From Myxococcus sp. RHSTA-1-4 (GTDB taxonomy: Bacteria > Myxococcota > Myxococcia > Myxococcales > Myxococcaceae), in NCBI RefSeq assembly GCF_020037125.1, contig NZ_JAIQDG010000024.1:117070-181069 (forward strand): 64,000 nt of DNA, given 5' to 3'. Numbering within the stretch: the first letter of the stretch is position 1; every line of letters starts with the position of its first letter. The notes below the pieces were generated by a model. It was not told the origin of the DNA and ran no database searches. It worked only from the letters and a program-made list of their open reading frames with translations. Positions 33,165 through 42,082 of the stretch are shown here, piece after piece. The position numbers were made by a program, and so were the translations under genes.

Positions 33165-33482
33165 TCAGCCGCGCACGCGGGAGGCGTCCACGCCAAGCAA
33201 CGCCGCGACGGCGGGATGCACCCGCCCCGGGTCGATGGTGATGACCGTATACGCCGCGACGCCTGCCTGGACGAACGGGTCCTCGGTGGTGATGCGCTCC
33301 GCGGTGGCGCGGTCGATGCCTCGGGCGAGAATGGCGCCACCGAGGTCCGAGGGGACCGTCTGCCCGGACACGAGGAACGTCCCGTCCCGGTGGTAGCGCT
33401 CCAGGAAGCGGACGTGCTCCGCGATGTAGGGTTCCGACTCGCGCTCCGTCACGAGGTACCGCAGGACCAGCAGGTGCAGCAT
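33165..33482 (-). CDS. YciI-like protein
   Basis: A 105-residue dimeric alpha/beta-barrel protein of the YciI family: HLLVLRYLVT, a conserved HVRFLERYHRDGTFLVSGQTVP (His and Asp-Gly loop), GGAILARGIDRATAERITTEDPFVQAGVAAYTV in family terms (ITTEDPFVQAG). The His near residue 23 and Asp70 are the residues proposed for catalysis in YciI. Cytoplasmic; reaction unknown. It is 22 bp downstream of the protease gene stop and may belong to that operon. Confidence 0.88.
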   Translation of the reverse strand: MLHLLVLRYLVTERESEPYIAEHVRFLERYHRDGTFLVSGQTVPSDLGGAILARGIDRATAERITTEDPFVQAGVAAYTVITIDPGRVHPAVAALLGVDASRVRG

Positions 33483-33504
33483 GTGTATTTCCTCCGCGCG
33501 GAGA

Positions 33505-34686
33505 CTACCGCCGCGCGGCCCGCCGTGTGCCCCAGGTGACTCGCACCGAGAGCGCGAGCAGGCCGAGGAGCATGGAGCCCGGCGCGCTCGCGCAGCCGCC
33601 TGAATCGGCTTCCGGACCGGAAGGCTCCAACGGCTCCGGGTCGGCAGGGGGCGCGGTGCACGGGGTGAAGCAGCGGCACGCCTCATCGCCTTCCGGCTCC
33701 AGCCGCGCGCACACGCCGCCCGTGCCGCACGCGGCGTCCTCCGAACACGCCTCGCCGTAGTCGCCCGCCTGGAGCGCGGGCAGCAGGCAGCGGCCCGGCC
33801 CGCCCTCCACGGAGACACAGGCAAGCCCCGAGGGGCACTCGGCGTCACGCGCGCAGGTCTCACCGCAGAGATTCCCTGGCGGAAGCGTGGGCACGCCCGG
33901 AGCCGGCGCCTCCGCGAGGAACGGCCGGATGAAGCCGTCGAGCAGCGCGTCCACGCGCACGTTGATGGCCTCGTCCCGACAGGCGACGTCGCCGCTCGCG
34001 GTGAGTCCCACCAGGACCTCGCGCCCGCCGTCGCGCAGGAGCACCGGGCCCCCGCTGTCCCCCGCGCAGCTCATGCTCGGCGAGGGGCTGGCGTGAAACG
34101 CCGCGGACTCCACCCGTGTCACCGTCAGCGTCCCCTGCCGCCGGCGGCCGGCGGGAGCCTCGGCGTCCTTCGTGTCCCCGTAGCCGAGCACACGCACGCC
34201 CGTACCGGCGACCAGGGGAGCACTCGTGGAGTCCGGCAGCGGGAAGGGCGTCACGTCCACCGGCGCCGCGAGCCGCAGCAGCGCGGCGTCGTACGCGTGC
34301 GTCCTGGAGTCGTAGTCCGGGTGGATGACCGCGCGGGCCACGCGGGCGAAGCGGCCCCGGGGCGCGGGCTCCGGCTGGGGCAGCAGCACCTGGCCGAGGT
34401 AGACCTCGTGCGGCCCCCGCGGGCCGAAGATGGCGAGGCAATGCGCCGCCGTCAGCACCACGTCCGGGGCGATGAGCGCACCGGAGCAGAGCAGCATCGG
34501 CTCCTCGCCCGTGCACCGGGTACGGCGGGCGAGCAGCGCCACCGCGGCCCCGTCCTCGGGCGCGTCCGTCCCCTGCACGATGGGCCTCGCGGCCGTGCGC
34601 GGAGTGGACTCGGACGGTGCCTCGGCCACGGGATGGCAGGCGAGCAGCAGGGCCGCTGCCGTCACCAGCGCGAGCCCGGGCCTCAT
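33505..34686 (-). CDS. Trypsin-like S1 protease with lipobox and MYXO-CTERM tail
   Basis: A 393-residue secreted serine protease. The N-terminus ends in lipobox LLLAC (Cys17). The catalytic triad is present: LTAAHC (His), DAALLRL (Asp) and CAGDSGGPVL (Ser). After residue 280 come Cys-rich EGF-like/Dickkopf-like modules (CARDAECPSGLACVS, CSEDAACGTGGVCARL). The end is a MYXO-CTERM-like sorting signal: GGCASAPGS, a hydrophobic helix, then RRAARR, which anchors proteins at the myxobacterial surface. Having both a lipobox and this tail is unusual. Its ATG overlaps the stop of the coiled-coil gene (ATGA). Confidence 0.9.
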   Translation of the reverse strand: MRPGLALVTAAALLLACHPVAEAPSESTPRTAARPIVQGTDAPEDGAAVALLARRTRCTGEEPMLLCSGALIAPDVVLTAAHCLAIFGPRGPHEVYLGQVLLPQPEPAPRGRFARVARAVIHPDYDSRTHAYDAALLRLAAPVDVTPFPLPDSTSAPLVAGTGVRVLGYGDTKDAEAPAGRRRQGTLTVTRVESAAFHASPSPSMSCAGDSGGPVLLRDGGREVLVGLTASGDVACRDEAINVRVDALLDGFIRPFLAEAPAPGVPTLPPGNLCGETCARDAECPSGLACVSVEGGPGRCLLPALQAGDYGEACSEDAACGTGGVCARLEPEGDEACRCFTPCTAPPADPEPLEPSGPEADSGGCASAPGSMLLGLLALSVRVTWGTRRAARR

Positions 34687-35234
34687 TCCGAGGACGACTC
34701 TTCCTTCACCAGCTCGTCCAGCTCGCGAATCTCCTCACGCAGCTCATGGAGCCGCGCCCGGTGGCGCTGGATGAGCATCTGGAGTTGCTCGCTCCGCCGC
34801 TCGTCACCGCGAGCCTCGGCGTCCTCGCGCTCGCGCTCCAGGCGCTCCACGTCGCGCCCCAGCAGCGCGGTGATGTGCGCCGTCTTCTCCAGCCGCCACT
34901 GCACCGTCCGCGGCAACTCCGGGGCAATCTCGTCGTTCTCCTGCGGAGGCGCGTTCTCCACCTCGGGCTCCGGCGCCACGTCCCCGGGCCCCAGCGCCAC
35001 CACCGTGGCCGCCGGCCCCGCCGCTTCCGCGCTCGCGAGCACCGGCTCCACCCGCGCCGCGGTGGCCGGCTCGGGCACCGGCGCCGGTGGGGGCGGGGCA
35101 GCCTCGGACATGACGGGCTTCGCCACCGCCGGAGAGCCCGGCGGTGGCGGCGAATCCGGCCACAGCGCCACCATCACCAGGGACACGGTGAGCGCCACGA
35201 CGGCGGCCAGCATCAGACGGTAACGAATCCTCAT
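34683..35234 (-). CDS. Membrane-anchored coiled-coil protein
   Basis: A 183-residue protein with an N-terminal membrane anchor (LMLAAVVALTVSLVMVALW, about 7-25), a Pro/Ala-rich periplasmic linker to about residue 105, and a C-terminal coiled coil (LLGRDVERLEREREDAEARG and following, about 120-175). It is translationally coupled to the downstream S1 protease, so it may be a scaffold or regulator of that protease. No family recognised. Confidence 0.72.
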   Translation of the reverse strand: MRIRYRLMLAAVVALTVSLVMVALWPDSPPPPGSPAVAKPVMSEAAPPPPAPVPEPATAARVEPVLASAEAAGPAATVVALGPGDVAPEPEVENAPPQENDEIAPELPRTVQWRLEKTAHITALLGRDVERLEREREDAEARGDERRSEQLQMLIQRHRARLHELREEIRELDELVKEESSSE

Positions 35235-35309
35235 GTCTCGCCTGCCCTCCTCGCATCCCGCGTCGTGCAAGGCGCGTGCAGGAGGCCGTGAAGGAGCGTA
35301 CTCCAGTTC

Positions 35310-35693
35310 TCAGAACCGGACGCGCCAGGTGCCTGCCTGCCGCTCCACGCGCAGCAGCCACGGCTCCTTGCGCTCCTCGCCGCCGCCCGCCATGCGGGCC
35401 CGGACGATGACCGCCTCCGCGTCCCGCCCATCCACTTTCGACCCGATGATTTCCACCAGGGAAACGCCGTGCTCCCGCAGCTCCCGCACGGTCTCCTGGC
35501 AGGGCCGCGCGCTGCCCCCGGTGGCCAGCAGCGGCTCCAGCACCGCGCAGTCCTCCGAGGGCAGCGCCGTGAAGAAGCGGCGGACGGACTCCTCCGCCGC
35601 GCGCGTCTTCGAGGACGCGGGCGAGCACGCGAGCGCCGCCAGCAACACCCAGCCCACGCCCGCCCGCCTCCCCTTCAAGCAGCCGGCACGCAT
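35310..35693 (-). CDS. Small lipoprotein, DUF4878/NTF2-like
   Basis: A 127-residue lipoprotein with lipobox LAALAC. The mature part reads AEESVRRFFTALPSEDCAVLEPLLA, then a strand-rich half (VIVRARMAGGGEERKEPWLLRVERQAGTWRVRF in pieces: WLLRVERQAG, TWRVRF), resembling small NTF2-like (DUF4878) lipoproteins. Probably periplasmic face of the outer membrane. It lies 3 bp after the stop of the Cys-rich lipoprotein gene, so both are likely one operon. Confidence 0.72.
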   Translation of the reverse strand: MRAGCLKGRRAGVGWVLLAALACSPASSKTRAAEESVRRFFTALPSEDCAVLEPLLATGGSARPCQETVRELREHGVSLVEIIGSKVDGRDAEAVIVRARMAGGGEERKEPWLLRVERQAGTWRVRF

Positions 35694-35696
35694 CGC

Positions 35697-36593
35697 TCAG
35701 TAGCAGTTGGGCGCGAACAGCTCGTCGTCGCTGGCGGACACGAACTGGTCGTCGCACCAGGCGCTGGCCAGCATGTGGCCGTTGCGCACGCAACCGTCGT
35801 GGTTGGTGGCATCCAGCGTGTACTGGGTGTCACCGCCACAGCCACCGCCGCAGCGGCCGAAGCAGTTGCCCATCACCTTCGGACGGGACCAGTGGTCCGG
35901 CTCGCCGCACACCCAGGTGCTGCCATTCAGGTAGTACTCGTCACCGCTGCACGTGGTGTGGTCGCCAAGCTGGGCAATCTGCTGGTTGCCCGCGTAGCTG
36001 AAGCCGCCCTTGTTGCAGTCGTGCTTCGCGTACGAGTACCAGTTGTAGGAGCCGCCGCAGCTCCCCGTGTAGGAGCCGTTGCACTTCGCATAGCTGCACA
36101 ACATGGTGTAGCCGCGGCCCTGCTCGCCCATGACGGTGCGCCGCAGCTCCACGCTGGTGGGGTTCTGCGACCACAGCCCCACCGCGCGCCGCAGGTACAT
36201 GGCCTCCGGGGCCGCCGCGTCACCGGCGGGCAGCTCCGCGTTGAGCGCGCCATAGAGGGCGGCGAGCAGCTCGCGGTCCGTGTCTCCGAGCTGCGTATCC
36301 GCCGCGCCCTCGTCCGCGAAGCCGTCCAGCGTGGACACGCCGCTGGCGGGGTCCATCAGGCCGGTGAGCGTCATCCCGCGCAGCCGCACCTCCAGCCGGT
36401 ACACGCCGGGCTCCACCTCGCGCGAGGAGAACGACACCTCGCCGCCCTCCCGGACGAAGGTGCCGCTCGTGCCGCCCGCCTCCGCGGACACAGTCAGCCC
36501 TTCCTGCTTCGCCTGGGAGGTGTCTCCACCGTTCGAACCACCACACGCTGACAGCATCAACGTCGCGACCGCGGTCCACAGCGCCTTGCGCAT
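35697..36593 (-). CDS. Cysteine-rich lipoprotein
   Basis: A 298-residue lipoprotein (lipobox LSAC, Cys17). Residues 30-140 form a beta-rich part with an REVEPGVYRLEVRLRGM motif; the last 150 residues have 14 or so cysteines with Gly, Asn and Tyr (CSYAKCNGSYTGSCGGSYNWY, CFGRCGGGCGGDTQYTLDATNHD in short form CFGRCGGGCGG), likely a disulfide-rich extracellular domain. Similar proteins are common in Myxococcus; function is unknown. It is the first gene of a tight operon with the small lipoprotein at 35310. A GTCACAC/GTGTGAC inverted repeat lies 88 bp upstream (36681-36703). Confidence 0.8.
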   Translation of the reverse strand: MRKALWTAVATLMLSACGGSNGGDTSQAKQEGLTVSAEAGGTSGTFVREGGEVSFSSREVEPGVYRLEVRLRGMTLTGLMDPASGVSTLDGFADEGAADTQLGDTDRELLAALYGALNAELPAGDAAAPEAMYLRRAVGLWSQNPTSVELRRTVMGEQGRGYTMLCSYAKCNGSYTGSCGGSYNWYSYAKHDCNKGGFSYAGNQQIAQLGDHTTCSGDEYYLNGSTWVCGEPDHWSRPKVMGNCFGRCGGGCGGDTQYTLDATNHDGCVRNGHMLASAWCDDQFVSASDDELFAPNCY

Positions 36594-36744
36594 ATCGTTG
36601 CCTTCCCTCCGGCCAGGGGATTGGCCCCAAAGGAGGGAACCGTGCTACCGAGCGCACGAGACGCACTCAAGGCGGGGCGCGTCACACCTTCATGACGTGT
36701 GACTCACGTTTCACGGGTGCACGGAGACCCGGTTCCAAAGGGCC

Positions 36745-37566
36745 TCAGCTCCGGCGCCTCCGGAACACGGGCAGTGGACCCGCGGCACGCTCCAGGTCAG
36801 TGTCGTGTTCGGGAAGTGACTCATGGCCGCCGATGACGAGCAGTCCGTCCGGCACCAGCCGCGCCACCAGCTTCGGCAGCACCTCCCGCTGGAGCGGCGG
36901 CGCGAAGTAGGTGAAGGCCACGTTGCGGCACAGCACCAGGTGGAAGGGCCCGTCCTGCAGCTCCGTGCGCAGGTCCTGGCGGAGGAAGGTGAGCCCCTCG
37001 CGGAAGCGGGGCGCGAGGCAGGGCTCGGGGCCGGGCTCCGGAAAGGCGGCGGCGGCCCACTCGGGTGGCAGCTCGCGCAGGGCGCCGCGCGGGTAGCAGC
37101 CCCTTCGCGCGCGCTCGAGCAGGGCCTCGTCGGCATCGGTGGCGACCAGGTCCAGTTTCGCCTCCGGGAAGCGGGGCTGGAGTCCCATCTGGAAGAGGAC
37201 GCTCACGGTGTAGGGCTCCTCGCCGGAGGCACAGCCGGCACTCCAGACGCGGAAGCGGTGCTCGCCCCGGGCGCGCGACTGCTCCAGCAGCGCGGGGAGC
37301 AGGTCGTCCCGCAGCACGTCGAAGACGCGGTGGTCCCGGTAGAAGCGGGAGATGGTGACGCGGCAGAACGAGTCGAGCACGTCCCACTCGCTGGGGTCCG
37401 CCTCCAGCCGCGTGCGGTACTCCGCGGCGCTCGACAGCCCCAACGCCTTGAGCCGGCGGCCGAGGCGCTTGCACACCTGCCCCCGGACGCGGCGGAAGCC
37501 CTCCCAGCGCAGGCGCAGCCGGGGCGCGGCCCACTGCAACAACTCCACGCAGTCGCGGTCCGTCAT
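36745..37566 (-). CDS. CheR-type protein glutamate methyltransferase
   Basis: A 273-residue CheR-like SAM-dependent methyltransferase. CheR signatures are in order: CRVTISRFYRDHRVFDVL, VWSAGCASGEEPYTVSVL (motif I), LVATDADEALLERARRGCY, VLCRNVAFTYF and DGLLVIGGHESL. It should methylate glutamates of a chemoreceptor or a related protein. It is an orphan, with no other che gene nearby, and lacks the receptor-binding pentapeptide domain. The ATG at 37566 is preceded by GGGAGGGGAGG; the longer open frame behind it runs through repeat DNA and is rejected. Confidence 0.88.
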   Translation of the reverse strand: MTDRDCVELLQWAAPRLRLRWEGFRRVRGQVCKRLGRRLKALGLSSAAEYRTRLEADPSEWDVLDSFCRVTISRFYRDHRVFDVLRDDLLPALLEQSRARGEHRFRVWSAGCASGEEPYTVSVLFQMGLQPRFPEAKLDLVATDADEALLERARRGCYPRGALRELPPEWAAAAFPEPGPEPCLAPRFREGLTFLRQDLRTELQDGPFHLVLCRNVAFTYFAPPLQREVLPKLVARLVPDGLLVIGGHESLPEHDTDLERAAGPLPVFRRRRS

Positions 37567-37638
37567 GGCGTGCACCTCCCCTCCCGCCGTGCCCGGCGGT
37601 GGCCTCGGGTCCGAGGAGAACATGCGCCCCGCCGACGC

Positions 37639-38105
37639 GGAATGGAGGCTCCATTCCACGTGCCCCTCACCAGGGCGGTGGCCTCCAGCCCCGAGGAGGA
37701 CCTGCGCCTCGCCGATGTGGAATGGAGGCTCCATTCCACACGCCCCCTTGCCCGGAGCAGTGCCCTCGGGCCCGAGGAGGACCTGCGCCTCGCCGATGCG
37801 GAATGGAGGCTCCATTCCACGCCCCCTTGCCCGGGGCGGCGACCTCGCCCTCCTGCCCCGCCGATGCCGGAATGGAGGCTCCATTCCACGCCCCCTTGCC
37901 CGGGGCGGCGACCTCGCCCTCCCGCCCCGCCGATGCCGGAATGGAGGCTCCATTCCACGCCCCCTCGCCCGGAGCGGTGCCCTCGGGCCCGGGGAGGACC
38001 TGCGCCCCGCCGATGCGGAATGGAGATTCCATTCCACGCGCCCCCCTTGCCCGGGGCGGTGACCTCAGTCCCCGCCCCTCCGATGTGGAATGGAGGCTCC
38101 ATTCC
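37639..38105. repeat. Seven-copy palindromic tandem array
   Basis: The palindrome GGAATGGAGGCTCCATTCC (19 bp, one copy has ATT for GCT) occurs at 37639, 37719, 37800, 37869, 37938, 38017 and 38087. Spacing falls in two classes, 79-81 bp and 69-70 bp, depending on the filler (GGCCCGAGGAGGACCTGCGCC type or CGACCTCGCCCTCC type). All units also share GCCGATGYGG before and CACGCGCCCCC after the palindrome. It fills the divergent gap between the CheR-type gene and the M3 peptidase. Periods not divisible by three rule out a protein repeat. The rest of this 787-bp gap (38106-38353) holds no gene. Confidence 0.95.
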
Positions 38106-38353
38106 ACGCGCCCCCTCGCCAGAGCGTGCGGTGGGGCCCGCTGGCGGCACCACCGCCGGGCCCCACCCGCGCGGGCTCCCGCACATGGGCGTGCGCCGCG
38201 GGTGCCGGAGGGAGGCGCCACCGCCGGGCACCTTCAGCGGGCCATCCGATTCGTTGCCCGCTTCACGGGACGCCTGCCCCTCCGCCGAGCGGAAGAGCCC
38301 GGGATGTGGCATGACGCTCCGGCGTTTTCGATGGACTCCGGAGGACCCCACCC

Positions 38354-40429
38354 TTGAAGAGACTGACCGCTCTCACCCTCTCCGCGGCGCTGACCGCGGC
38401 CGGCTGCACGCACGGCACCGCGGCCACCGAGCCGGCTCCCCAGCAGGCGCAGCAGGCCCAGGCCCCCGCTCCGGCCCCCACGGCGGCCGAGCCGCTCCCG
38501 CCGCCCCGCGGCGCCGACCTCCTCTCCGGCACGGTGGAGGCCTTCACCGCCGCGTGCGACGCGGACCTCGAGCGGGCCCGCGCGCAGGTCACCGCGCTCA
38601 AGAAGCTGGACGCGCGCAAGGACGGCCCGGCCGTGCTCGCCGCGTATGACGAGGCCACCGGCGCGCTGACCGCCGCCACCTACCGCTCCAGCCTCGCCCG
38701 CGAGGTGCACCCGGACGCCGCCTTCCGCGACGCCGCGCGCGCCTGTGAGCAGCGCGTGGACTCCGCCAACGTGGAGCTGTCGCAGGACCGCGGCGTCTAT
38801 GACGCCCTGGCCGCGGTGGACCTGTCCGGCGCGGACGCGGCCACGCGGTACTGGATGGAGCGCGCGCTGCTGGACTTCCGCCGCGCCGGCGTGGACCGCG
38901 ACGACGCCACGCGCGCGAAGGTGAAGGCGCTCAACGAGGAGGTCCTCAAGCTGGGCCAGCAGTTCGGGAAGAACATCGCCGAGGACGTCCGCACGGCGTC
39001 CTTCAGCCCGAAGGAGCTGGACGGCCTGCCGGAGGACTACCGGAAGGCGCACCCGCCGGGGAAGGACGGCAAGGTGGTCATCACCACCAACTACCCGGAC
39101 TACTTCCCCTTCATGACGTACGCGAAGAACGCGAAGGCGCGCGAGAAACTGTGGCGCACCTACCGCCAGCGCGCCTTCCCGGCGAACCAGCAGGTGCTGT
39201 CCCAGCTCCTCGCGAAGCGGCACGAGCTGGCCACGCTGCTGGGCTACGAGAACTGGGCCGCGTACACCACCGAGACGAAGATGACGCGCACGCGCAAGGC
39301 GGCGGCGGACTTCATCGACCGGATGGCGGTGGCCACCGAGGCGCGGGCGAAGCGCGAGTTCGCGGAGCTGCTGGCGCGCAAGCAGAAGGACGTGCCCGGG
39401 GCGAAGACGCTGGAGCCGTGGGACCAGGACTACTACGAGGACCGGCTGCGCGCGGAGCGCTTCGGCTTCGACTCGCAGGCGGTGCGGCCCTACTTCGAGT
39501 ACAGCCGGGTGAAGGCGGGCGTCATGGACACCACCGCGCGCATGTGGGGGCTGACCTGGCGCAAGGTGGACGGCGCGAAGGCGTGGCACTCCGAGGTGGA
39601 GACGTACGACGTGCTCGACGGGGAGCGGCTCCTGGGCCGCATCTACCTGGACATGCACCCGCGTGACGACAAGTACAAGCACGCGGCGCAGTTCGACGTC
39701 GTCGCGGGCCAGGCCGGCAAGCGCTACCCGGAGGCCGCGCTGGTGTGCAACTTCGGGCGCCCCGGCGAGCTGATGACACACGACGAGGTGGAGACCTTCT
39801 TCCACGAGTTCGGCCACCTGCTGCACGCCATCTTCGGGGGCGGACAGCGGTGGAGCGGCATCGCCGGCACGCGCGTGGAGTGGGACTTCGTGGAGACTCC
39901 GTCCATGCTGCTCCAGCAGTGGGCGGGCAGCGAGCAGGTGCTGACGCAGTTCGCGAAGCACCACCAGACGAACGAGCCGATTCCGGCGGAGCTGGTGGCG
40001 AAGCTGCGGGCGTCGAAGGAGTTCGGCAAGGGGCTGTGGTCGCGGCGGCAGCTGTTCCTGTCGGCGGTGAGCCTGGACTACTACTCGCGCGAGCCGGGCT
40101 TCGACACGACCGAGGCGCTGGCGGCGCTGCAGAAGAAGCTCAGCCCCTTCAAGCACGAGCACCGGGACGGCACGCACTTCGAGCTCGCCTTCGGGCACCT
40201 GGATGGGTACTCGGCGACGTACTACACGTACCTCTGGTCGACGGTCATCGCGAAGGACCTGGAGACGGAGTTCCAGCAGCGCGGGTACCTGGACCGGGAC
40301 ACGGCCATGAAGTACCGCCGCGCCGTGCTGGAGCCCGGCGGCGCCAGGCCCGCCGCCGAGCTGGTGAAGACCTTCCTCGGCCGCGAGTACGGCTTCGACG
40401 CGTACAAGGCGTACCTCGACCGGAACTGA
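38354..40429 (+). CDS. M3-family oligopeptidase lipoprotein
   Basis: A 691-residue zinc metallopeptidase of the M3 (thimet oligopeptidase/OpdA) family. Start is TTG at 38354 with GGAGG upstream. The N-terminus has lipobox AAGC, then an Ala/Pro/Gln linker; a helical N-domain follows. The zinc motif is FFHEFGHLLHAIFGG with ETPSMLLQQWA downstream giving the third ligand, and the family's YYSREPGFDT and FSHLDGYSATYYTYLWS-like segment (GHLDGYSATYYTYLWS) near the end. It should cleave short peptides at the envelope rather than in the cytoplasm, because of the lipoprotein signal. Converges on the ATPase gene with 24 bp between stops. Confidence 0.92.
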   Translation: MKRLTALTLSAALTAAGCTHGTAATEPAPQQAQQAQAPAPAPTAAEPLPPPRGADLLSGTVEAFTAACDADLERARAQVTALKKLDARKDGPAVLAAYDEATGALTAATYRSSLAREVHPDAAFRDAARACEQRVDSANVELSQDRGVYDALAAVDLSGADAATRYWMERALLDFRRAGVDRDDATRAKVKALNEEVLKLGQQFGKNIAEDVRTASFSPKELDGLPEDYRKAHPPGKDGKVVITTNYPDYFPFMTYAKNAKAREKLWRTYRQRAFPANQQVLSQLLAKRHELATLLGYENWAAYTTETKMTRTRKAAADFIDRMAVATEARAKREFAELLARKQKDVPGAKTLEPWDQDYYEDRLRAERFGFDSQAVRPYFEYSRVKAGVMDTTARMWGLTWRKVDGAKAWHSEVETYDVLDGERLLGRIYLDMHPRDDKYKHAAQFDVVAGQAGKRYPEAALVCNFGRPGELMTHDEVETFFHEFGHLLHAIFGGGQRWSGIAGTRVEWDFVETPSMLLQQWAGSEQVLTQFAKHHQTNEPIPAELVAKLRASKEFGKGLWSRRQLFLSAVSLDYYSREPGFDTTEALAALQKKLSPFKHEHRDGTHFELAFGHLDGYSATYYTYLWSTVIAKDLETEFQQRGYLDRDTAMKYRRAVLEPGGARPAAELVKTFLGREYGFDAYKAYLDRN

Positions 40430-40453
40430 CCCGGTCCACGGCCGGGGGGACGC

Positions 40454-42082
40454 CTACGCCGTCCCCTCGGCCTCCTCCTGCGCGAGCGCGGCGTCCACCT
40501 CCGCGCCCAGCGGGTAGATGGTGAGGTGTCGCACCGGCTCGCTGCCGTGGCTCACCGCCTCCAGGTGGTAGCGGCTCACCAGCCGGTGCTGCAGCTTGCG
40601 CAGCCTCGGCGGGCGCGGCGCCAGCGGCACCGAGACGCCCTCGCTGAGCACCCGCTCAATCGCGTGCTCCACCTCGGCCACCGCCTCGCGGACCTGGTCC
40701 TCGTCCACGCCCTCCACCACGTTGAAGGCCGTCTTCAGCACGCGGCGCAGCTCCGCGGAGCTGTTGCGCTTCACCACCTCCACCCGCGCCCCCGTCTTCT
40801 CCGCCGTGCGCCGCAGCCTCGGGTCGTTCGCCCGTGAGCGCAGCGTCACCACCAGGTCCGCCGCCTCCAGCCTGCTCACCAGCCGCACGTCCACCGACAG
40901 CTCCCGCAGCACCTTCGTCAGCAAATCCCTGCTGACCGCGTGCGCGTACACCTTCGTCGTCCCGCCCATTCCGGGCGCCCGCGCATGGACGCGCTCCGCG
41001 CCCCGCACGCCCGGCGGCCCCGCCGTCCGCCCCGGCCGGAGCGCGGGCAGTGACGACGACGCCGCCGCCTTCGCCTCCACCACCTCCACCTGCCCTGAAA
41101 CGGCGTCCTGCTTCCGGCGCTCGCCCCCCACCTCCAGGCCCGCCAGCAGCCGGTCCACCGAGTCCGCCGTGTCCGAGTGCACCAGCACCTCGTCCCGGTT
41201 CACCATCTCCACCACGATGTCGAAGGTGGGCGGCGCCTTGCGCTCGCTAATGGTCTTCTGCGTGTTCCGCCGGCGCGCCTCCTCGTCGCTCAGCGTCACC
41301 GTGTGCACCCCGCCCACCAAATCGGACAGCGTGGGGTTCAGCACCAGGTTCTCCAGCGTGTTGCCGTGCGCCGTGGCCACCAGCTGCACGCCGCGCTCGG
41401 CAATCGTCCGCGCCGCCGCGGCCTCCGCCGACGTGCCAATCTCGTCGACGATGATGGCCTCCGGCATGTGGTTCTCCACGGCCTCAATCATCACGTCGTG
41501 CTGCCGGTCCGGCCGCGACACCTGCATCCGCCGCGCGCCGCCGATGCCCGGGTGCGGCACGTCCCCGTCTCCGCCAATCTCGTTGGAGGTGTCCACCACC
41601 ATCACGCGCTTGCGCAAGTCGTCCGCCAGCACGCGCGCCACCTCGCGAAGCTTCGTCGTCTTCCCCACGCCCGGGCGCCCCAGCAGGAGCAGGTTCCGCC
41701 CGGAGCCGATGAGGTCCTTCAACATGTCGATGGTGCCGAAGATGGCGCGCCCCACCCGCAGTGTCAGGCCCACCACCTTGCCCTTGCGGTTGCGGATGGC
41801 GGAGACGCGGTGCAGCGTCCGCTCGATGCCGGCGCGGTTGTCGTCCCCCGGCGGCCCCACCTGGGCCAGCACGTGCTCCAGGTCCTCCCGGAGCACGGGC
41901 TCCTCGCGAAGCGGCTCCACCCGGTCCACCAGCCGGGCCTCGGGCGGGCGGCCGAGGTCCATCACCACCTCCAGCACCTGCTGGGGCGGCAGCGCCCGCA
42001 CCGCCGCCTGCAATGGCCCCGGCAGCACGCTCACCAACAGCAGGAAGTCGTCGGCGACGGCATCGGCACGCGGTGATGTCAT
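40454..42082 (-). CDS. SpoIIIAA/Ycf45-like AAA ATPase with R3H domain
   Basis: A 542-residue protein. Residues 100-270 are a P-loop ATPase: LLLLGRPGVGKTTKLREVARVLA (Walker A), VVDTSNEIGGDGDVPH, and IIVDEIGTSAEAAAARTIAERGVQLVATAHG (Walker B) in family terms. A linker is followed by YAHAVSRDLLTKVLRELSVDVRLV (a small alpha/beta domain) and a C-terminal R3H single-strand nucleic acid binding domain (RLVSRYHLEAVSHGSEPVRHL). This is the Ycf45/SpoIIIAA-like group; it may act on RNA or DNA, but no function is proven. It is divergent from the DUF1592 gene. Confidence 0.88.
   Translation of the reverse strand: MTSPRADAVADDFLLLVSVLPGPLQAAVRALPPQQVLEVVMDLGRPPEARLVDRVEPLREEPVLREDLEHVLAQVGPPGDDNRAGIERTLHRVSAIRNRKGKVVGLTLRVGRAIFGTIDMLKDLIGSGRNLLLLGRPGVGKTTKLREVARVLADDLRKRVMVVDTSNEIGGDGDVPHPGIGGARRMQVSRPDRQHDVMIEAVENHMPEAIIVDEIGTSAEAAAARTIAERGVQLVATAHGNTLENLVLNPTLSDLVGGVHTVTLSDEEARRRNTQKTISERKAPPTFDIVVEMVNRDEVLVHSDTADSVDRLLAGLEVGGERRKQDAVSGQVEVVEAKAAASSSLPALRPGRTAGPPGVRGAERVHARAPGMGGTTKVYAHAVSRDLLTKVLRELSVDVRLVSRLEAADLVVTLRSRANDPRLRRTAEKTGARVEVVKRNSSAELRRVLKTAFNVVEGVDEDQVREAVAEVEHAIERVLSEGVSVPLAPRPPRLRKLQHRLVSRYHLEAVSHGSEPVRHLTIYPLGAEVDAALAQEEAEGTA

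Noticed and set aside
36745..38037. Longer CheR-type protein with a repeat-encoded N-terminal extension
   Set aside because: The frame is open upstream of 37566 through the palindromic array, but spacings of 69, 70, 79, 80 and 81 bp shift the frame between units, so no peptide repeat is conserved; a strong ribosome binding site precedes 37566.
37639..38105. CRISPR array
   Set aside because: Units are similar over their full length, there are no unique spacers of constant size and no cas gene in the window.
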